NCBI RefSeq assembly: GCF_013410345.1
Contig: NZ_JACCFJ010000001.1
Location: 4,067,001 to 4,131,000 of the forward strand
DNA: 64,000 nt
Reading direction: 5' to 3'
Source: Saccharopolyspora hordei
Lineage (GTDB): Bacteria; Actinomycetota; Actinomycetes; Mycobacteriales; Pseudonocardiaceae
Made by a program: the position numbers and the translations under genes. Below the pieces are notes generated by a model. The model had not been told where the DNA came from. It worked only from the letters and a program-made list of their open reading frames with translations, and ran no database searches. The number at the start of each line of letters is the position of its first letter. The first letter of the stretch is position 1. This document shows, piece after piece, positions 52,816 to 61,796 of the stretch.

Positions 52816-54183
52816 GTGAGCGCAGTGGCCGAGGAGGTCGACGTCGTGGTCATCGGCATGGGGCCGGGCGGGGAGGACGTCGCGGCCCGGCTGGCCGGTG
52901 CGGGGCTCTCCGTGGTGGGGGTGGAGTCCCGACTGGTCGGCGGCGAGTGCCCGTACTACGCCTGCGTGCCCACCAAGATGATGGTCCGGGCGGCCGACGC
53001 CCTCGGCGAGGCCCGCCGGGTGCCCGCGCTCGCCGGCCAGGCCGAGGTGCGCGCGGACTGGACACCGGTGGCCGACCGGATCCGCGACGAGGCCACCACC
53101 GACTGGGACGACACGGCCGCGGTGCAGCGCTTCGAACGCACCGGCGGACGGCTGGTGCGCGGCACCGGGCGGATCACCGCACCCGGCGAGGTGACCGTGG
53201 GCGACCAGGTGTTCCGCGCGCGGCGCGGCATCGTGCTCAACCCCGGCACCGAGCCCGCGGTGCCGCCCATCGACGGCCTCGCCGGGAGTCCGTTGTGGAC
53301 CAACCGGGACGCGGTCCCGGTCCGCGAGGTGCCGGAGTCGCTGCTGGTCCTGGGCGGCGGGCCGGTCGGCCTGGAGTTCGCGCAGGTCTTCGCCCGGTTC
53401 GGCACCTCCGTCGCGGTCCTGGAAGCCGCGCCCCGGCTGCTCCCGGCCATGGAGCCGGAAGCCTCGGAGGTGATCACCGAAGCGCTGCTCGCCGAGGGCG
53501 TCCAGGTGCGCACCGGCGGGGGCGTGCAGCACGTCAAGCACGACGGCCAGTTCGAGGTGCAGCTGGCCGGCGGCGACCGGCTCACCGCCGAACACCTGCT
53601 GGTGGCCACCGGCCGCCGCACCGACCTGCAGGCGCTCGGCGTCAGCGCCGTCGGGCTGGACGACCAGGCGCGCACCATCCCGGTGGACGAGCGCATGCGG
53701 GCCGCCGACGGGGTCTGGGCGATCGGTGACGTGACCGGCCGCGGCGCCTTCACCCACACCTCGGTCTACCAGGCGCGCATCGCCGCGGCCGACATCCTCG
53801 GCCAGGACGGCGAGGTCGCCGACTACCGGGCCATGCCCGCCGTGGTGTTCACCGACCCCGAGGTCGCCACCGTGGGGCTCACCGAGTCCCGAGCACGGGA
53901 CGCCGGCGTCGAGGTGAGCACCGGGACCACCCGGGTCCAGGAGTCCGCGCGGGGCTGGATCCACGGGGTGGGCGGCACCGGGGTGGTCAAGCTGGTCGCC
54001 GACGTCCGGCGCGGGGTGCTGGTCGGGGCCACGGTCGTCGCGCCCGGGGGCGGCGAGGTGCTGGGCGCGCTCGCGGTGGCGGTGCACGCGGAGGTCCCGA
54101 TCACCCGGCTGCGCGAGATGATCTTCGCCTACCCGACCTTCCACCGCGCCATCGAGACCGCCCTCGGCGACCTCGACGTGTGA
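52816..54183 (+). CDS. Pyridine nucleotide-disulfide oxidoreductase, non-canonical
   Basis: A 455-residue flavoprotein of the lipoamide dehydrogenase/mercuric reductase fold. FAD motif VVVIGMGPGGEDVAARLA is near the N-terminus, NAD motif LVLGGGPVGLEFAQVF is mid-chain, and the second FAD motif is VWAIGDVTGRGAFTH. The redox pair is in GGECPYYACVPTK (C-x4-C), not the usual GGTCLNVGCIPSK. The C-terminal catalytic His-Pro-Thr of lipoamide dehydrogenase is replaced by AYPTFHRAIE, where Tyr replaces His. It is therefore unlikely to be a true E3. A quinone, metal or low-molecular-weight-thiol reductase is possible. GTG 52816 follows GAGGGGGAAC. Confidence 0.85.
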   Translation: MSAVAEEVDVVVIGMGPGGEDVAARLAGAGLSVVGVESRLVGGECPYYACVPTKMMVRAADALGEARRVPALAGQAEVRADWTPVADRIRDEATTDWDDTAAVQRFERTGGRLVRGTGRITAPGEVTVGDQVFRARRGIVLNPGTEPAVPPIDGLAGSPLWTNRDAVPVREVPESLLVLGGGPVGLEFAQVFARFGTSVAVLEAAPRLLPAMEPEASEVITEALLAEGVQVRTGGGVQHVKHDGQFEVQLAGGDRLTAEHLLVATGRRTDLQALGVSAVGLDDQARTIPVDERMRAADGVWAIGDVTGRGAFTHTSVYQARIAAADILGQDGEVADYRAMPAVVFTDPEVATVGLTESRARDAGVEVSTGTTRVQESARGWIHGVGGTGVVKLVADVRRGVLVGATVVAPGGGEVLGALAVAVHAEVPITRLREMIFAYPTFHRAIETALGDLDV

Positions 54184-54192
54184 GCCCGCGGG

Positions 54193-55422
54193 TCAGCGGT
54201 CCGCACCGGTCTCCCGGCGGCGGCGCTTGCTGACGTACATGTCCCGGTCCGCCAGGTGCAGCAGCCGGTCCGGAGCGATCGACGGGTCCGAGGTCGCGAC
54301 GTAGCCCACGCTGGCCCGCAGCGACAACCGCACCCCGCTGACCAGCACGTCGCTGTTCATGTGGTGCTCCACCCGGTCGCGCAGCGCCACCGCGGCCTCC
54401 TCATCGGGCAGCAGGCTGACCACCACGAACTCGTCGCCGCCGAGGCGCGCCACGGTGTCCCCGGCCCGCACCGCCAGCTGGATCTCCCGCGCCGCGGCGA
54501 TGAGCAGCTGGTCGCCCACCGCGTGGCCGTAGCGGTCGTTGGTGGGCTTGAGCTGGTCGAGGTCGGCCAGCACCACGGCCAGCACCCCGTTGCCGCGGGC
54601 GAGCTGCCCGAGCCCGTGTTCCAGGCGGTCGGCGAGCAGGGCGCGGTTGGCCAGCCCGGTCAGCGGGTCGTGCAGCGCCAGGTGGGCCAGGTGGGAGTCG
54701 ACCAGGCGCTGGTCGCCGACGTCCTCGTACTGGCTGAGCACGTACGCCGGCTCACCGTCCGCACCGGGCACCGTGGTCGCCCGGATCAGCATCCAGACCT
54801 GGTGGCCGTCCCGGTGCCGGTAGCGCTTCTCCACGTTCACCGAGTCGACCAGGCCGGAGCCCAGGTCCTCCAGCGCCCGGAAGCCCTGCTGCTGGTCGTC
54901 CTGGTAGGTGACGTCGGCGAAGGACATCGACAGCAGCTCCTCGCGCGTGTAGCCGAGCATCCCGCAGAGCGTGTCGTTCACCGCCGTCCACGACCCCTTG
55001 AGGTCCAGCAGCGCCATCCCGATCGGCGCGTTGGCGAAGCTGCGCTGCCACAGCAGCTCGGTCTCCCGCCGCTGGGTGATGTCCTGGATCTGGGACAGGA
55101 AGCAGATCGGCTCGCCGTCGGGGTCGCGGATGAACGCGCGGGCCACCAGCGCCCAGATCAGGCTCCCGTCGGAGCGGATGTAGCGCTTCTCCAGCGTCCT
55201 GTCCGACTCCACCGGCCCCTCTTCGTCGATGTCGTCCGGGTGGGTGAAGTCGCGGTAGTCGCGCCCCACGAGCTCCTCGCGCCGGTAGCCCAGCAACCGG
55301 CACAGGGCTCCGTTGACGTGCAGGTACCTGCCCTGCAAGTCGAGGATGGCCATCGCCGCGGCCGCTTGGTCGAAGACGCACCGCCACGGCACGTCGCCAG
55401 CGCTCGGCAGTGATGCGGACAT
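54193..55422 (-). CDS. PAS-PAS-GGDEF diguanylate cyclase
   Basis: A 409-residue signalling protein. Two PAS domains (about 10-125 and 130-250) show the LDLQGRYLHVNGALCRLLGY and LDLKGSWTAVNDTLCGMLGYTREEL pattern with PAC tails. The cyclase domain (about 260-405) has DPLTGLANRALL, an intact RLGGDEF active site, and RAGD five residues upstream, the RxxD inhibitory site. It should make cyclic di-GMP and be product-inhibited. There is no EAL domain and no membrane helix, so the signal is cytosolic. The start at ATG 55422 has a weak ribosome site; GTG 55464 is possible. It lies 53 bases behind the peptidase gene on the same strand. Confidence 0.92.
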   Translation of the reverse strand: MSASLPSAGDVPWRCVFDQAAAAMAILDLQGRYLHVNGALCRLLGYRREELVGRDYRDFTHPDDIDEEGPVESDRTLEKRYIRSDGSLIWALVARAFIRDPDGEPICFLSQIQDITQRRETELLWQRSFANAPIGMALLDLKGSWTAVNDTLCGMLGYTREELLSMSFADVTYQDDQQQGFRALEDLGSGLVDSVNVEKRYRHRDGHQVWMLIRATTVPGADGEPAYVLSQYEDVGDQRLVDSHLAHLALHDPLTGLANRALLADRLEHGLGQLARGNGVLAVVLADLDQLKPTNDRYGHAVGDQLLIAAAREIQLAVRAGDTVARLGGDEFVVVSLLPDEEAAVALRDRVEHHMNSDVLVSGVRLSLRASVGYVATSDPSIAPDRLLHLADRDMYVSKRRRRETGADR

Positions 55423-55475
55423 GAGAACTGAACCATAGCGGCCTGGACGGCCCGATGCACCCACGCGCCGGTGCG

Positions 55476-56747
55476 TCAGGCGTCACCCCGGTTCATCGCC
55501 AGCAGGCGGTCCAGGACCGCGGGTGAAGCCTTCACACCGTCGTGCTCGTACTCGTTGGTCACCCACACCCGGGCGCCGCGGACCCGCTCGGCCGACTCCA
55601 GCGCGTGGTCCCGGTCGACGTACATGTCGTCGTGGTACACGGCAGCGGCCACCGGCACCTCGTTGCGGGCGAGCTGGTCGAGGTCGTACAGCGCCGGCCA
55701 GTCGTCCTTGGCGGCGAGCAGGTCAGCGGCCTCGCGGAGCGGCACCAGCGCCGGGTCCTGCTCGAACATCCACGGGTAGATCATCTCGCCGGTGAAGTTG
55801 ACCCGCTCGGCGGTGGTCCAGTCGAACTCGGGGAACTCCGCGCGCACCCGGTGCGCCGACCACCGGGAGGCGGTGCCCTGGCAGTAGATCGACTCGTGCA
55901 GCACCGCGTAGAGCGGCCGCGGGGCGAAGGAGACCACCGCGTCCACCCCGCGCAGGAACGTGTCGGAGAGGGTGTCGCCGAGGAACGCCTCCTCCAGCAG
56001 GTAGTGCAGCGCGTCGAACTGCCCGGCCTGGCCGAGCTGGATGCCGAGCGTCTGGAACCGCTCCGGGGTCAGCCGCTCGCCGGTCGGCATGCGCACCTCG
56101 TGCTCGGCGAGGTGCTCGACCACCCGCCGCGCGATCTCGGCGTCGTGCGGGTAGCGGGCGAAGTAGGCGTCGTTCTTGCGCAGCGTGCGCGGGTAGGCGG
56201 CGCGGTAGACGTCGTCGGCGTGGCCGGTCAGCGTCGGGATGCCGCCGGTGATCAGCACCTGGCGCAGGCCCTGCGGCGCCAGCGAGAGGTAGGTCAGCGC
56301 GCAGAAGCCGCCGAAGCTCTGGCCCAGCACCGTCCACGGCTCGTCGCCGACCAGCTCGGCGCGGATGGCCTCGGCGTCGCGCACGATCGAGTCGGCGCGC
56401 AGGTGGCTGAGGTGCTCGGCCTGCTCCGCCGGGGACATCCCGGCCAGGCTCTGCCGGTTGGCCGGGGTGCTGCGCCCGGTGCCGCGCTGGTCGAGCAGCA
56501 GCACCCGGTGGTCCTGCAGCGCGCGGCCCAGCCACGCGCTGGTGCTCACCGGTCGTTCCGCCTTGCCGCCCGGCCCGCCCTGGAAGTAGACCAGCCACGG
56601 CAGCCGCTGGTCCTCCTTCCCCGGCGCGACCACCTCCCTGCCGAAGACCTCGATCTCCCCGGCGCCCGGGTCGTCGTGGCACAGCGGCACGCGGAACACG
56701 TGGTCCCGGGCCACCAGGCCCGGACGGCGGTAGGTGACGGACGGCAT
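55476..56747 (-). CDS. Proline iminopeptidase-like alpha/beta hydrolase (S33)
   Basis: A 423-residue S33-family hydrolase that removes N-terminal proline (or similar residues) from peptides. Oxyanion motif VYFQGGPGGK is followed by LLLDQRGTGRSTP. The nucleophile Ser is in LGQSFGGFCAL, the acidic residue is probably in YHDDMYVD, and the His is in NEYEHDGVK. Length fits the larger prolyl aminopeptidases. ATG 56747 follows GGAGGATCG. It is downstream of an M29-type peptidase and an OPT transporter on the same strand, which supports use of imported peptides. Confidence 0.9.
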   Translation of the reverse strand: MPSVTYRRPGLVARDHVFRVPLCHDDPGAGEIEVFGREVVAPGKEDQRLPWLVYFQGGPGGKAERPVSTSAWLGRALQDHRVLLLDQRGTGRSTPANRQSLAGMSPAEQAEHLSHLRADSIVRDAEAIRAELVGDEPWTVLGQSFGGFCALTYLSLAPQGLRQVLITGGIPTLTGHADDVYRAAYPRTLRKNDAYFARYPHDAEIARRVVEHLAEHEVRMPTGERLTPERFQTLGIQLGQAGQFDALHYLLEEAFLGDTLSDTFLRGVDAVVSFAPRPLYAVLHESIYCQGTASRWSAHRVRAEFPEFDWTTAERVNFTGEMIYPWMFEQDPALVPLREAADLLAAKDDWPALYDLDQLARNEVPVAAAVYHDDMYVDRDHALESAERVRGARVWVTNEYEHDGVKASPAVLDRLLAMNRGDA

Positions 56748-56858
56748 CGACGATCCTCCGATGTGGACTAGCGGCCTCCAGTCGCGGGGTACAGCATCCC
56801 AGTCCCGCCGCCCGGCGTGGGCCATCCGGCAGGAACCGGCCACGCGCCCTCGACGCGG

Positions 56859-57923
56859 TCAGTAGCCGGGGGCGCCGATCTCCTCGCAGATGCGGACGAG
56901 GTCCGGGTGCACGTAGCGGCCGTCGACCTCGATGGCCTCGCCGTCGAGGTGGATCGAGGGGCCGAGGACGCTGCCGTCGGTGTGCGCCGGGGCCACCCAC
57001 GGCTCACCGCCGATCCAAGCGCCCTTGGTGCCGATGCCGAACTCCACGCACCCGAACACCCGCTCGTCCTCCACGATCCGGCCGGTGGGCACCAGCACGC
57101 CCGGGTTGAAGCCCAGCGACCAGTGCGCCACCCGGAACATGTTCGGGTCGCCGAAGGACTCCATCCAGCGGCGGAACACCTCGGCGTCGCGGCCACCGGT
57201 GATCTCGGTGACCACCCCGCGCTCCACCGAACACCGCACCGGCGAGCGCAACAGGCCGATCTCGGGGGGCGGCCACAGCGCGCCGTCGAAGACCAGCGTG
57301 CCGTTCTGGGTCTCCTCGACCGGGTTCCAGGAGATCTGGCCGGACAGCATCACGGTCTCGCCGGGGTGCTCGGCCGGCTTGCCGCGCAGGTTGATCGGGC
57401 GTCCCTGGTTGCGGCCGACCAGGTCGGTGCCGTTCGCCGCGGTGACGCGCACCTCGTCGGCCCGCTCCAGCAGGGCGACCAGCGCGCGGCCGAGCCGCAT
57501 GACGCCCTCGAAGTCGGGCTTGCCGACGGTGTCGACCAGCATCGCCACGTCCATGCCGGTCAGGTTGGTGTACCGGGCGCCGTTGGCGATCGCGGTGCGG
57601 AAGGCCTCGCTGTGCATGACGTAGGCGACGCTGAACTCGATCCACACGTCGGCCCGGGCCACCGCACCCGCCACCGGTGGGGGCGGTTCCACCGCGGAGC
57701 CGGACCGGGTCTCGCACCAGACCACGGTCGGGGTCGCCCCGGCTGCGGCCACGGCCTGCGCGGTCAGCTCCACCACCCGCCGGTCGCTGGCGGTGTCGCC
57801 GGTGAGCACGACCTGCTCCCCCGGCTTGACGAGCATGACCTGCTCGACGAGCTTGCGCGCCGCGACGGCCGCCTCCCAGGACAGGTACTCGGGCCGGGAC
57901 TCCACACGGCTGACCACTTCCAC
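56859..57923 (-). CDS. M29-type aminopeptidase-like metalloenzyme
   Basis: A 354-residue protein of the M29 aminopeptidase/2,5-dihydroxypyridine dioxygenase (NicX) fold. Metal-ligand candidates are in the C-terminal half: E and H residues in FRVAHWSLGFNPG, VFGCVEFGIG and APAHTDGSVLGPSIHLDGE. The N-terminal part contains KPGEQVVLTGDTASDRRVVEL. Because its neighbours are peptide functions, an aminopeptidase is more likely than a ring-cleaving dioxygenase. The GTG at 57923 follows GAGGAGGAG. It sits between the OPT transporter and the iminopeptidase. Confidence 0.85.
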   Translation of the reverse strand: MEVVSRVESRPEYLSWEAAVAARKLVEQVMLVKPGEQVVLTGDTASDRRVVELTAQAVAAAGATPTVVWCETRSGSAVEPPPPVAGAVARADVWIEFSVAYVMHSEAFRTAIANGARYTNLTGMDVAMLVDTVGKPDFEGVMRLGRALVALLERADEVRVTAANGTDLVGRNQGRPINLRGKPAEHPGETVMLSGQISWNPVEETQNGTLVFDGALWPPPEIGLLRSPVRCSVERGVVTEITGGRDAEVFRRWMESFGDPNMFRVAHWSLGFNPGVLVPTGRIVEDERVFGCVEFGIGTKGAWIGGEPWVAPAHTDGSVLGPSIHLDGEAIEVDGRYVHPDLVRICEEIGAPGY

Positions 57924-58002
57924 GGCTCCTCCTCCTCGACGTGCTCGCCCCGCGCGGCAGGGCGGCGTGCGCGGCGCGGTCGCCGCCCACGCTCGACACA
58001 GC

Positions 58003-59616
58003 TCACTCCGCTTCGAAGACCCGGCTGGTCGCGTGGAGGGCGTCGCCGGCGATGAGGCCCGCGCCGACCAGGTTCAGCTCCTCCTCCGCTCGGCCACCGC
58101 GCCACCTGCGGTACACGACGCGGACCAGCAGGGCGCCGAACACCAGCCAGCACGCCTGTGGAGTGCCCACCAGCAGACCCGTCGCCAGCAGCACGCCCAT
58201 CTGCCTGCTGGGACCGCCGAGCAGCTGCACCAGCGCACCGGGGACCGCCCACAGCAGCAGCGTCACCACGAGGTGCGGGTCGGTCAGCCCGGCGTGGATG
58301 CTCGTCGCGTAGACCTTGGCGGTCGGCGGGACAAGCCCCTCGCCGAAGTACGACTGCCAGCACACCGCGACGGCCACCGTCGCGACCGCGAAACCGACCA
58401 GCGCGGCGAGGTACTGCTGGAACCGGCCGGAGCGCTCGAAGGCGTCGTAGGGGCGGTGCCCCCGGCGCAGCAGCCACCCGGCCTTGAGGTCGTAGCCCAT
58501 GTCGGCGAACGCGGGGCCGGTGGCCGAGGTGTAGCCGACGAACAGCGCCACCGCCACCGGCGGCAGCCGGAGGAGCAGCGCCAGCACCAGGAAGATGAGC
58601 GTCACGGCGAAGGCGGGGAACCAGCCGGAGTGCATCGCCGCCAGGCCCACGATGATCTCGTGCACGATCGCGGCCAGCGCGGCCGCCAGCACCCACAGGA
58701 CCAGTGCGGGCACCGACAGCTCGGCGAGCAGGCCGCCGGCCAGGGCGACCACGGCGGCGCCGAGCACGAACAACCCGTACCCCTCCAGCACGCCCCGGCG
58801 CAGGGCGCGCTCGTCGACCTGCGGCCGCTGGCTCGGGTCGGCCTCGCCGGTCCGCTCCGCCCCGCCGCCCCTCCTGCGGAACATCAGGTGCACGGCCTGC
58901 CCGAGCGCGACCAGCCCGGCGCCGATCATCACGCCGTGCGGGATGTAGAGGTCGCCGATGTCGACGCCGAACCAGTCCGGGCCGTACTGGCCGACCAGCA
59001 GGCCGAGGCCGAGCATCGCCAGCGCCCAGAGGTTGCCGAGGAACGCCACGCCCGCTGCGGAGACCGGCAGCGTGAACAGCGACCCGACGAACCCGACCGC
59101 GGCGCCGCCGGCCAGCACGGCGGCCCGCCGCCCGCCCTCGTCCCCGGCGATGATGGTGCCCGCCGCGGCGACCCCGGGCGGCCAGGCGGCCTGCGCGGGC
59201 AGCAGCCGCGAGTGGAACAGCCGGTAGAGCACGAAGGAGTCGGCGAACAGGCCGATCGCGACCCCGGCGAAGACCGGCCACACCAAGTCGGGACGCCCGA
59301 ACGCGAAGAGCACCGCGATCGGCGCCAGCAGCGAGTTGGCGGCGGCGAAGGTCGAGCCGGACACCGCGCTCTGCACGAGGTTCTGCCGGTGCACCGAGCG
59401 CATGCCGCGCAGCGCGGCCACGTTGACCCGTCCGATGATCATCGCGATCAGCGCGCCGATCACCGAGGTGTTGGCCGAGATGCCCAGCGTGGTGATGAGG
59501 TGCAGGCCGATGATCGCACCGACCACGGACAGCGCGACGGTGACCACCAGGACGGTCGGCTCGAAGGCCCGCGGGTGCGCGTCCTCGGCACCCGTCCGGG
59601 GTTCGCTGACGGTCAT
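58003..59616 (-). CDS. OPT-family oligopeptide/metal-chelate transporter
   Basis: A 537-residue membrane protein with at least twelve hydrophobic segments. It resembles OPT-family secondary transporters that import oligopeptides or metal-peptide complexes. The N-terminal LHLITTLGISANTSVIGALIAMIIGR, the later GDLYIPHGVMIGAG, the segment VGYTSATGPAFADMGYDLKAG and GTPQACWLVFGALL are consistent with the family. ATG 59616 follows GAAAGG. It is the first gene of the leftward peptide unit and faces a divergent GntR regulator across 555 bases, the probable control region. Confidence 0.88.
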   Translation of the reverse strand: MTVSEPRTGAEDAHPRAFEPTVLVVTVALSVVGAIIGLHLITTLGISANTSVIGALIAMIIGRVNVAALRGMRSVHRQNLVQSAVSGSTFAAANSLLAPIAVLFAFGRPDLVWPVFAGVAIGLFADSFVLYRLFHSRLLPAQAAWPPGVAAAGTIIAGDEGGRRAAVLAGGAAVGFVGSLFTLPVSAAGVAFLGNLWALAMLGLGLLVGQYGPDWFGVDIGDLYIPHGVMIGAGLVALGQAVHLMFRRRGGGAERTGEADPSQRPQVDERALRRGVLEGYGLFVLGAAVVALAGGLLAELSVPALVLWVLAAALAAIVHEIIVGLAAMHSGWFPAFAVTLIFLVLALLLRLPPVAVALFVGYTSATGPAFADMGYDLKAGWLLRRGHRPYDAFERSGRFQQYLAALVGFAVATVAVAVCWQSYFGEGLVPPTAKVYATSIHAGLTDPHLVVTLLLWAVPGALVQLLGGPSRQMGVLLATGLLVGTPQACWLVFGALLVRVVYRRWRGGRAEEELNLVGAGLIAGDALHATSRVFEAE

Positions 59617-60171
59617 GGACAGCCTTTCGAGGAGGGCTCAGCCGCCGCGCGGACCGAACTCGACGGGTCGGTGCGCAGCGGAGCGGACAGTCATCGATCC
59701 GGCTGGTGACGCGTTCGGCGGGGCCGACCGACGTCGCGGCCCCCACTGTCGCACCGGAGAGCCGCCGCAGCACGCGACGGTGCGGCCTCGGGACCGGTGC
59801 GGGCGCGGGCTCCCAGCGCGCCGGCGAGCGGTCAGCACCCCGCGGTGCCCGGCAGGCTCGCCGCACCGCGCTCGGTCGAAGGCGGCCAGCGCCTGCTCGG
59901 TGACGGGCCGCTCGGGCTCGGTGCCTCCGCGCGGGCCCGCGGCGCGCGTGAGCCGGCCCGCCACACCGGCCTCCGGTCGCCAAGGTCTGCCCAACGGTGC
60001 CGTTGCATGCGCACCGCGCCACGGTGCGCCCGGCCCGCGCCGTTGTCAATGCGACGAACGAGGGTCCGCGGCCCCGGCGCCCACGCAGGTCCACCGGACG
60101 CACCGGGGCGCGGCGACCACGGTGCGTTACCCTCTCGGTCACAGGCCGGGCAGAGCGTGGGGTGTGGAGTG
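59617..60171. promoter_or_regulatory. Divergent control region between OPT and GntR genes
   Basis: About 555 bases without a supported gene. Near the regulator, GCGCACCG-N5-CGGTGCGC (60009-60029) is a perfect 8-base dyad, with another CGGTGC at 59995-60000, so CGGTGC/GCACCG occurs three times in 33 bases. TTGTC-N5-GACGA (about 60043-60057) is a further imperfect dyad. These are candidate GntR sites. The rest shows nothing distinctive. Confidence 0.4.
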
Positions 60172-60825
60172 ATGGCGGGGACTTCGGTGGGGCGCGCCGT
60201 CGAGCAGATCCGGCAGATGATGCGCAGCCAGGAGCTGCTGCCCGGGCAGCCGCTGCGGCAGGAGGCGCTCGCTGAACGCCTGGGCGTGAGCCGGGTCCCG
60301 GTGCGCGAGGCGCTGAAGGCCCTGGAGGCCGAGGGCGTGGTCCGCCACCAGCCGAACGTCGGCTACACCGTGGCCCGCCTGTCTGCCGAGGAGCTGCGAC
60401 AGGCCTACCTGATGCGCGGCGCGCTGGAGTCGCTGGTGCTGCGGGAGCTGCCGCGGCTGAGCACGGCGCAGGTCATCGAGCTGAGCGAGCTCAACGACCA
60501 GATCGCGCAGGCGGCCGAGGAGGTCGACGTGCTGCGGATGACCGAGCTCAACCACGACTTCCACTTCGTCATCTTCCGTGCCTCGGGGCTGCAGCTGATC
60601 GTCGACGAGATCGAGCGGATCTGGAAGATGACCGAGGCGTACCGCTCGGTGTACCTCTACGACGACGCGGCGCGGCGCCGGATCGTCCGCGAGCACCGGC
60701 AGCTGATCGGCGCCCTGCGCCGCGGCCAGACGGAGAAGGCCGTCACGATCATGGACTCGCACCGCGACGCGACCCCGGCGCAGCTCGCCCCCACCCTCGG
60801 CGCAGGCCTCCCCCTCCCGGGCTGA
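60172..60825 (+). CDS. GntR-family regulator (FCD/FadR subfamily)
   Basis: A 217-residue regulator. The N-terminal winged helix (about 5-75) shows VEQIRQMMRSQELLPGQPLRQEALAERLGVSRVPVREALKALEAEG in family order (recognition helix SRVPVREAL). The C-terminal FCD domain (about 85-200) has YLMRGALESL, then the metal-type His residues in LNHDFHFVIFRAS and REHRQLIGAL. ATG 60172 lies just after GTGTGGAGTG; the longer upstream frame is non-coding. It is divergent from the peptide transporter operon and upstream of the enoyl-CoA hydratase operon, so it could control either. FCD proteins usually sense organic acids or amino acids. Confidence 0.9.
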   Translation: MAGTSVGRAVEQIRQMMRSQELLPGQPLRQEALAERLGVSRVPVREALKALEAEGVVRHQPNVGYTVARLSAEELRQAYLMRGALESLVLRELPRLSTAQVIELSELNDQIAQAAEEVDVLRMTELNHDFHFVIFRASGLQLIVDEIERIWKMTEAYRSVYLYDDAARRRIVREHRQLIGALRRGQTEKAVTIMDSHRDATPAQLAPTLGAGLPLPG

Positions 60826-60940
60826 CGTCCTCGCGCACCTCGTCAGATCTCGCGCTGCGGCCGGTCCCCCACACACCGATCCCCCTGCCGCGGGCCGTGG
60901 TTGCGCCGATCGGGTCACCCACCGCTCGATCGCCGGATTG

Positions 60941-60956
60941 CATTCAATTTTGTATG
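60941..60956. promoter_or_regulatory. A+T-rich dyad upstream of acyl-CoA operon
   Basis: CATTCAATTTTGTATG reads CATnCAA-NN-TTGnATG, a two-fold symmetric site, in a conspicuous A+T-rich island 58 bases before the enoyl-CoA hydratase start. Size and symmetry fit a GntR or TetR operator. The adjacent GntR gene is an obvious candidate binder, but this is not shown. Confidence 0.4.
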
Positions 60957-61013
60957 GACTCCGGGGTGACGCCGTGCCAGACTCGGGCGGTCGCCGAGCT
61001 CGGAGGGACGGAC

Positions 61014-61796
61014 ATGGCAGACCTCGAGTACCAGGTCAGCGACGGGATCGGGACGATCCTGCTCAACCGCCCGCACCGCAAGAACGCCTTCACCCTGGAG
61101 ATGATCGACCAGTGGGCGGCCGCCATCCGCTCCGCGCGGTTCGACCCCGAGGTCCGGGTGCTGGTGCTCACCGGCGCCGGCGACGCGTTCTGCTCGGGCG
61201 TCGACCTGGACGACTTCACCGCGGGCGAGAAGTCCGTGCTGGACCACAAGACCGTGCTCACCGAGCGCATCCACCAGGTCGCGCTGGCGCTGGAGGACTT
61301 CGACAAACCGGTCCTCGCCGCGGTCAACGGCGTCGCGGTCGGCGCGGGCATGGACATGGCGCTGATGTGCGACATCCGGTTCGTCGGCGAGTCCGCACGG
61401 CTGTCCGAGGGCTACGTCAAGGTCGGGCTGGTGCCCGGCGACGGCGGCTGCTACTTCCTGCCGCGACTGGTCGGCACGGCCAAGGCGCTGGAACTGCTGT
61501 GGACCGGTGACTTCGTGGACGCCGCCACCGCCGTGGAGCTCGGCATCGCCAGCCGCTGCTACCCCGACGACGAGCTGCTGGACCAGACCTACGCCTTCGC
61601 GCGGCGCCTCGCCGACGGCCCGCCCGTGGCGATCCGGGCGATCAAGCGGACCGTGTACCAGTCGGCGCGCACCGACCTGCGGACCTCGCTGGACCTGATC
61701 TCCTCGCACATGGCGGTCGTGCAGTCCACTGAGGACTCCGCGGAGGCGATGCGGGCCTTCAAGGAGAAGCGCGCCCCGAAGTTCCGGGGCCGGTGA
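61014..61796 (+). CDS. Enoyl-CoA hydratase/isomerase family protein
   Basis: A 260-residue crotonase-fold enzyme acting on an acyl-CoA. Oxyanion-hole motifs are GAGDAFCSGVDLDDF and AAVNGVAVGAGMDMALMCD. The usual first catalytic Glu position falls in LSEGYVKVGLVPGDGG, where Asp/Gly replace the classical pair, so hydratase activity should not be assumed. ATG 61014 has CGGAGGG upstream (61001-61007). The end of the gene overlaps the next start (GTGA), so it is co-translated with the CoA ligase. The pair likely processes one carboxylic acid via its CoA ester. Confidence 0.88.
   Translation: MADLEYQVSDGIGTILLNRPHRKNAFTLEMIDQWAAAIRSARFDPEVRVLVLTGAGDAFCSGVDLDDFTAGEKSVLDHKTVLTERIHQVALALEDFDKPVLAAVNGVAVGAGMDMALMCDIRFVGESARLSEGYVKVGLVPGDGGCYFLPRLVGTAKALELLWTGDFVDAATAVELGIASRCYPDDELLDQTYAFARRLADGPPVAIRAIKRTVYQSARTDLRTSLDLISSHMAVVQSTEDSAEAMRAFKEKRAPKFRGR

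Noticed and set aside
52816..54183. Dihydrolipoamide dehydrogenase (E3) partner of the E1 at 4407
   Set aside because: Active-site and C-terminal catalytic residues differ from E3, and the genes are 46 kb apart.
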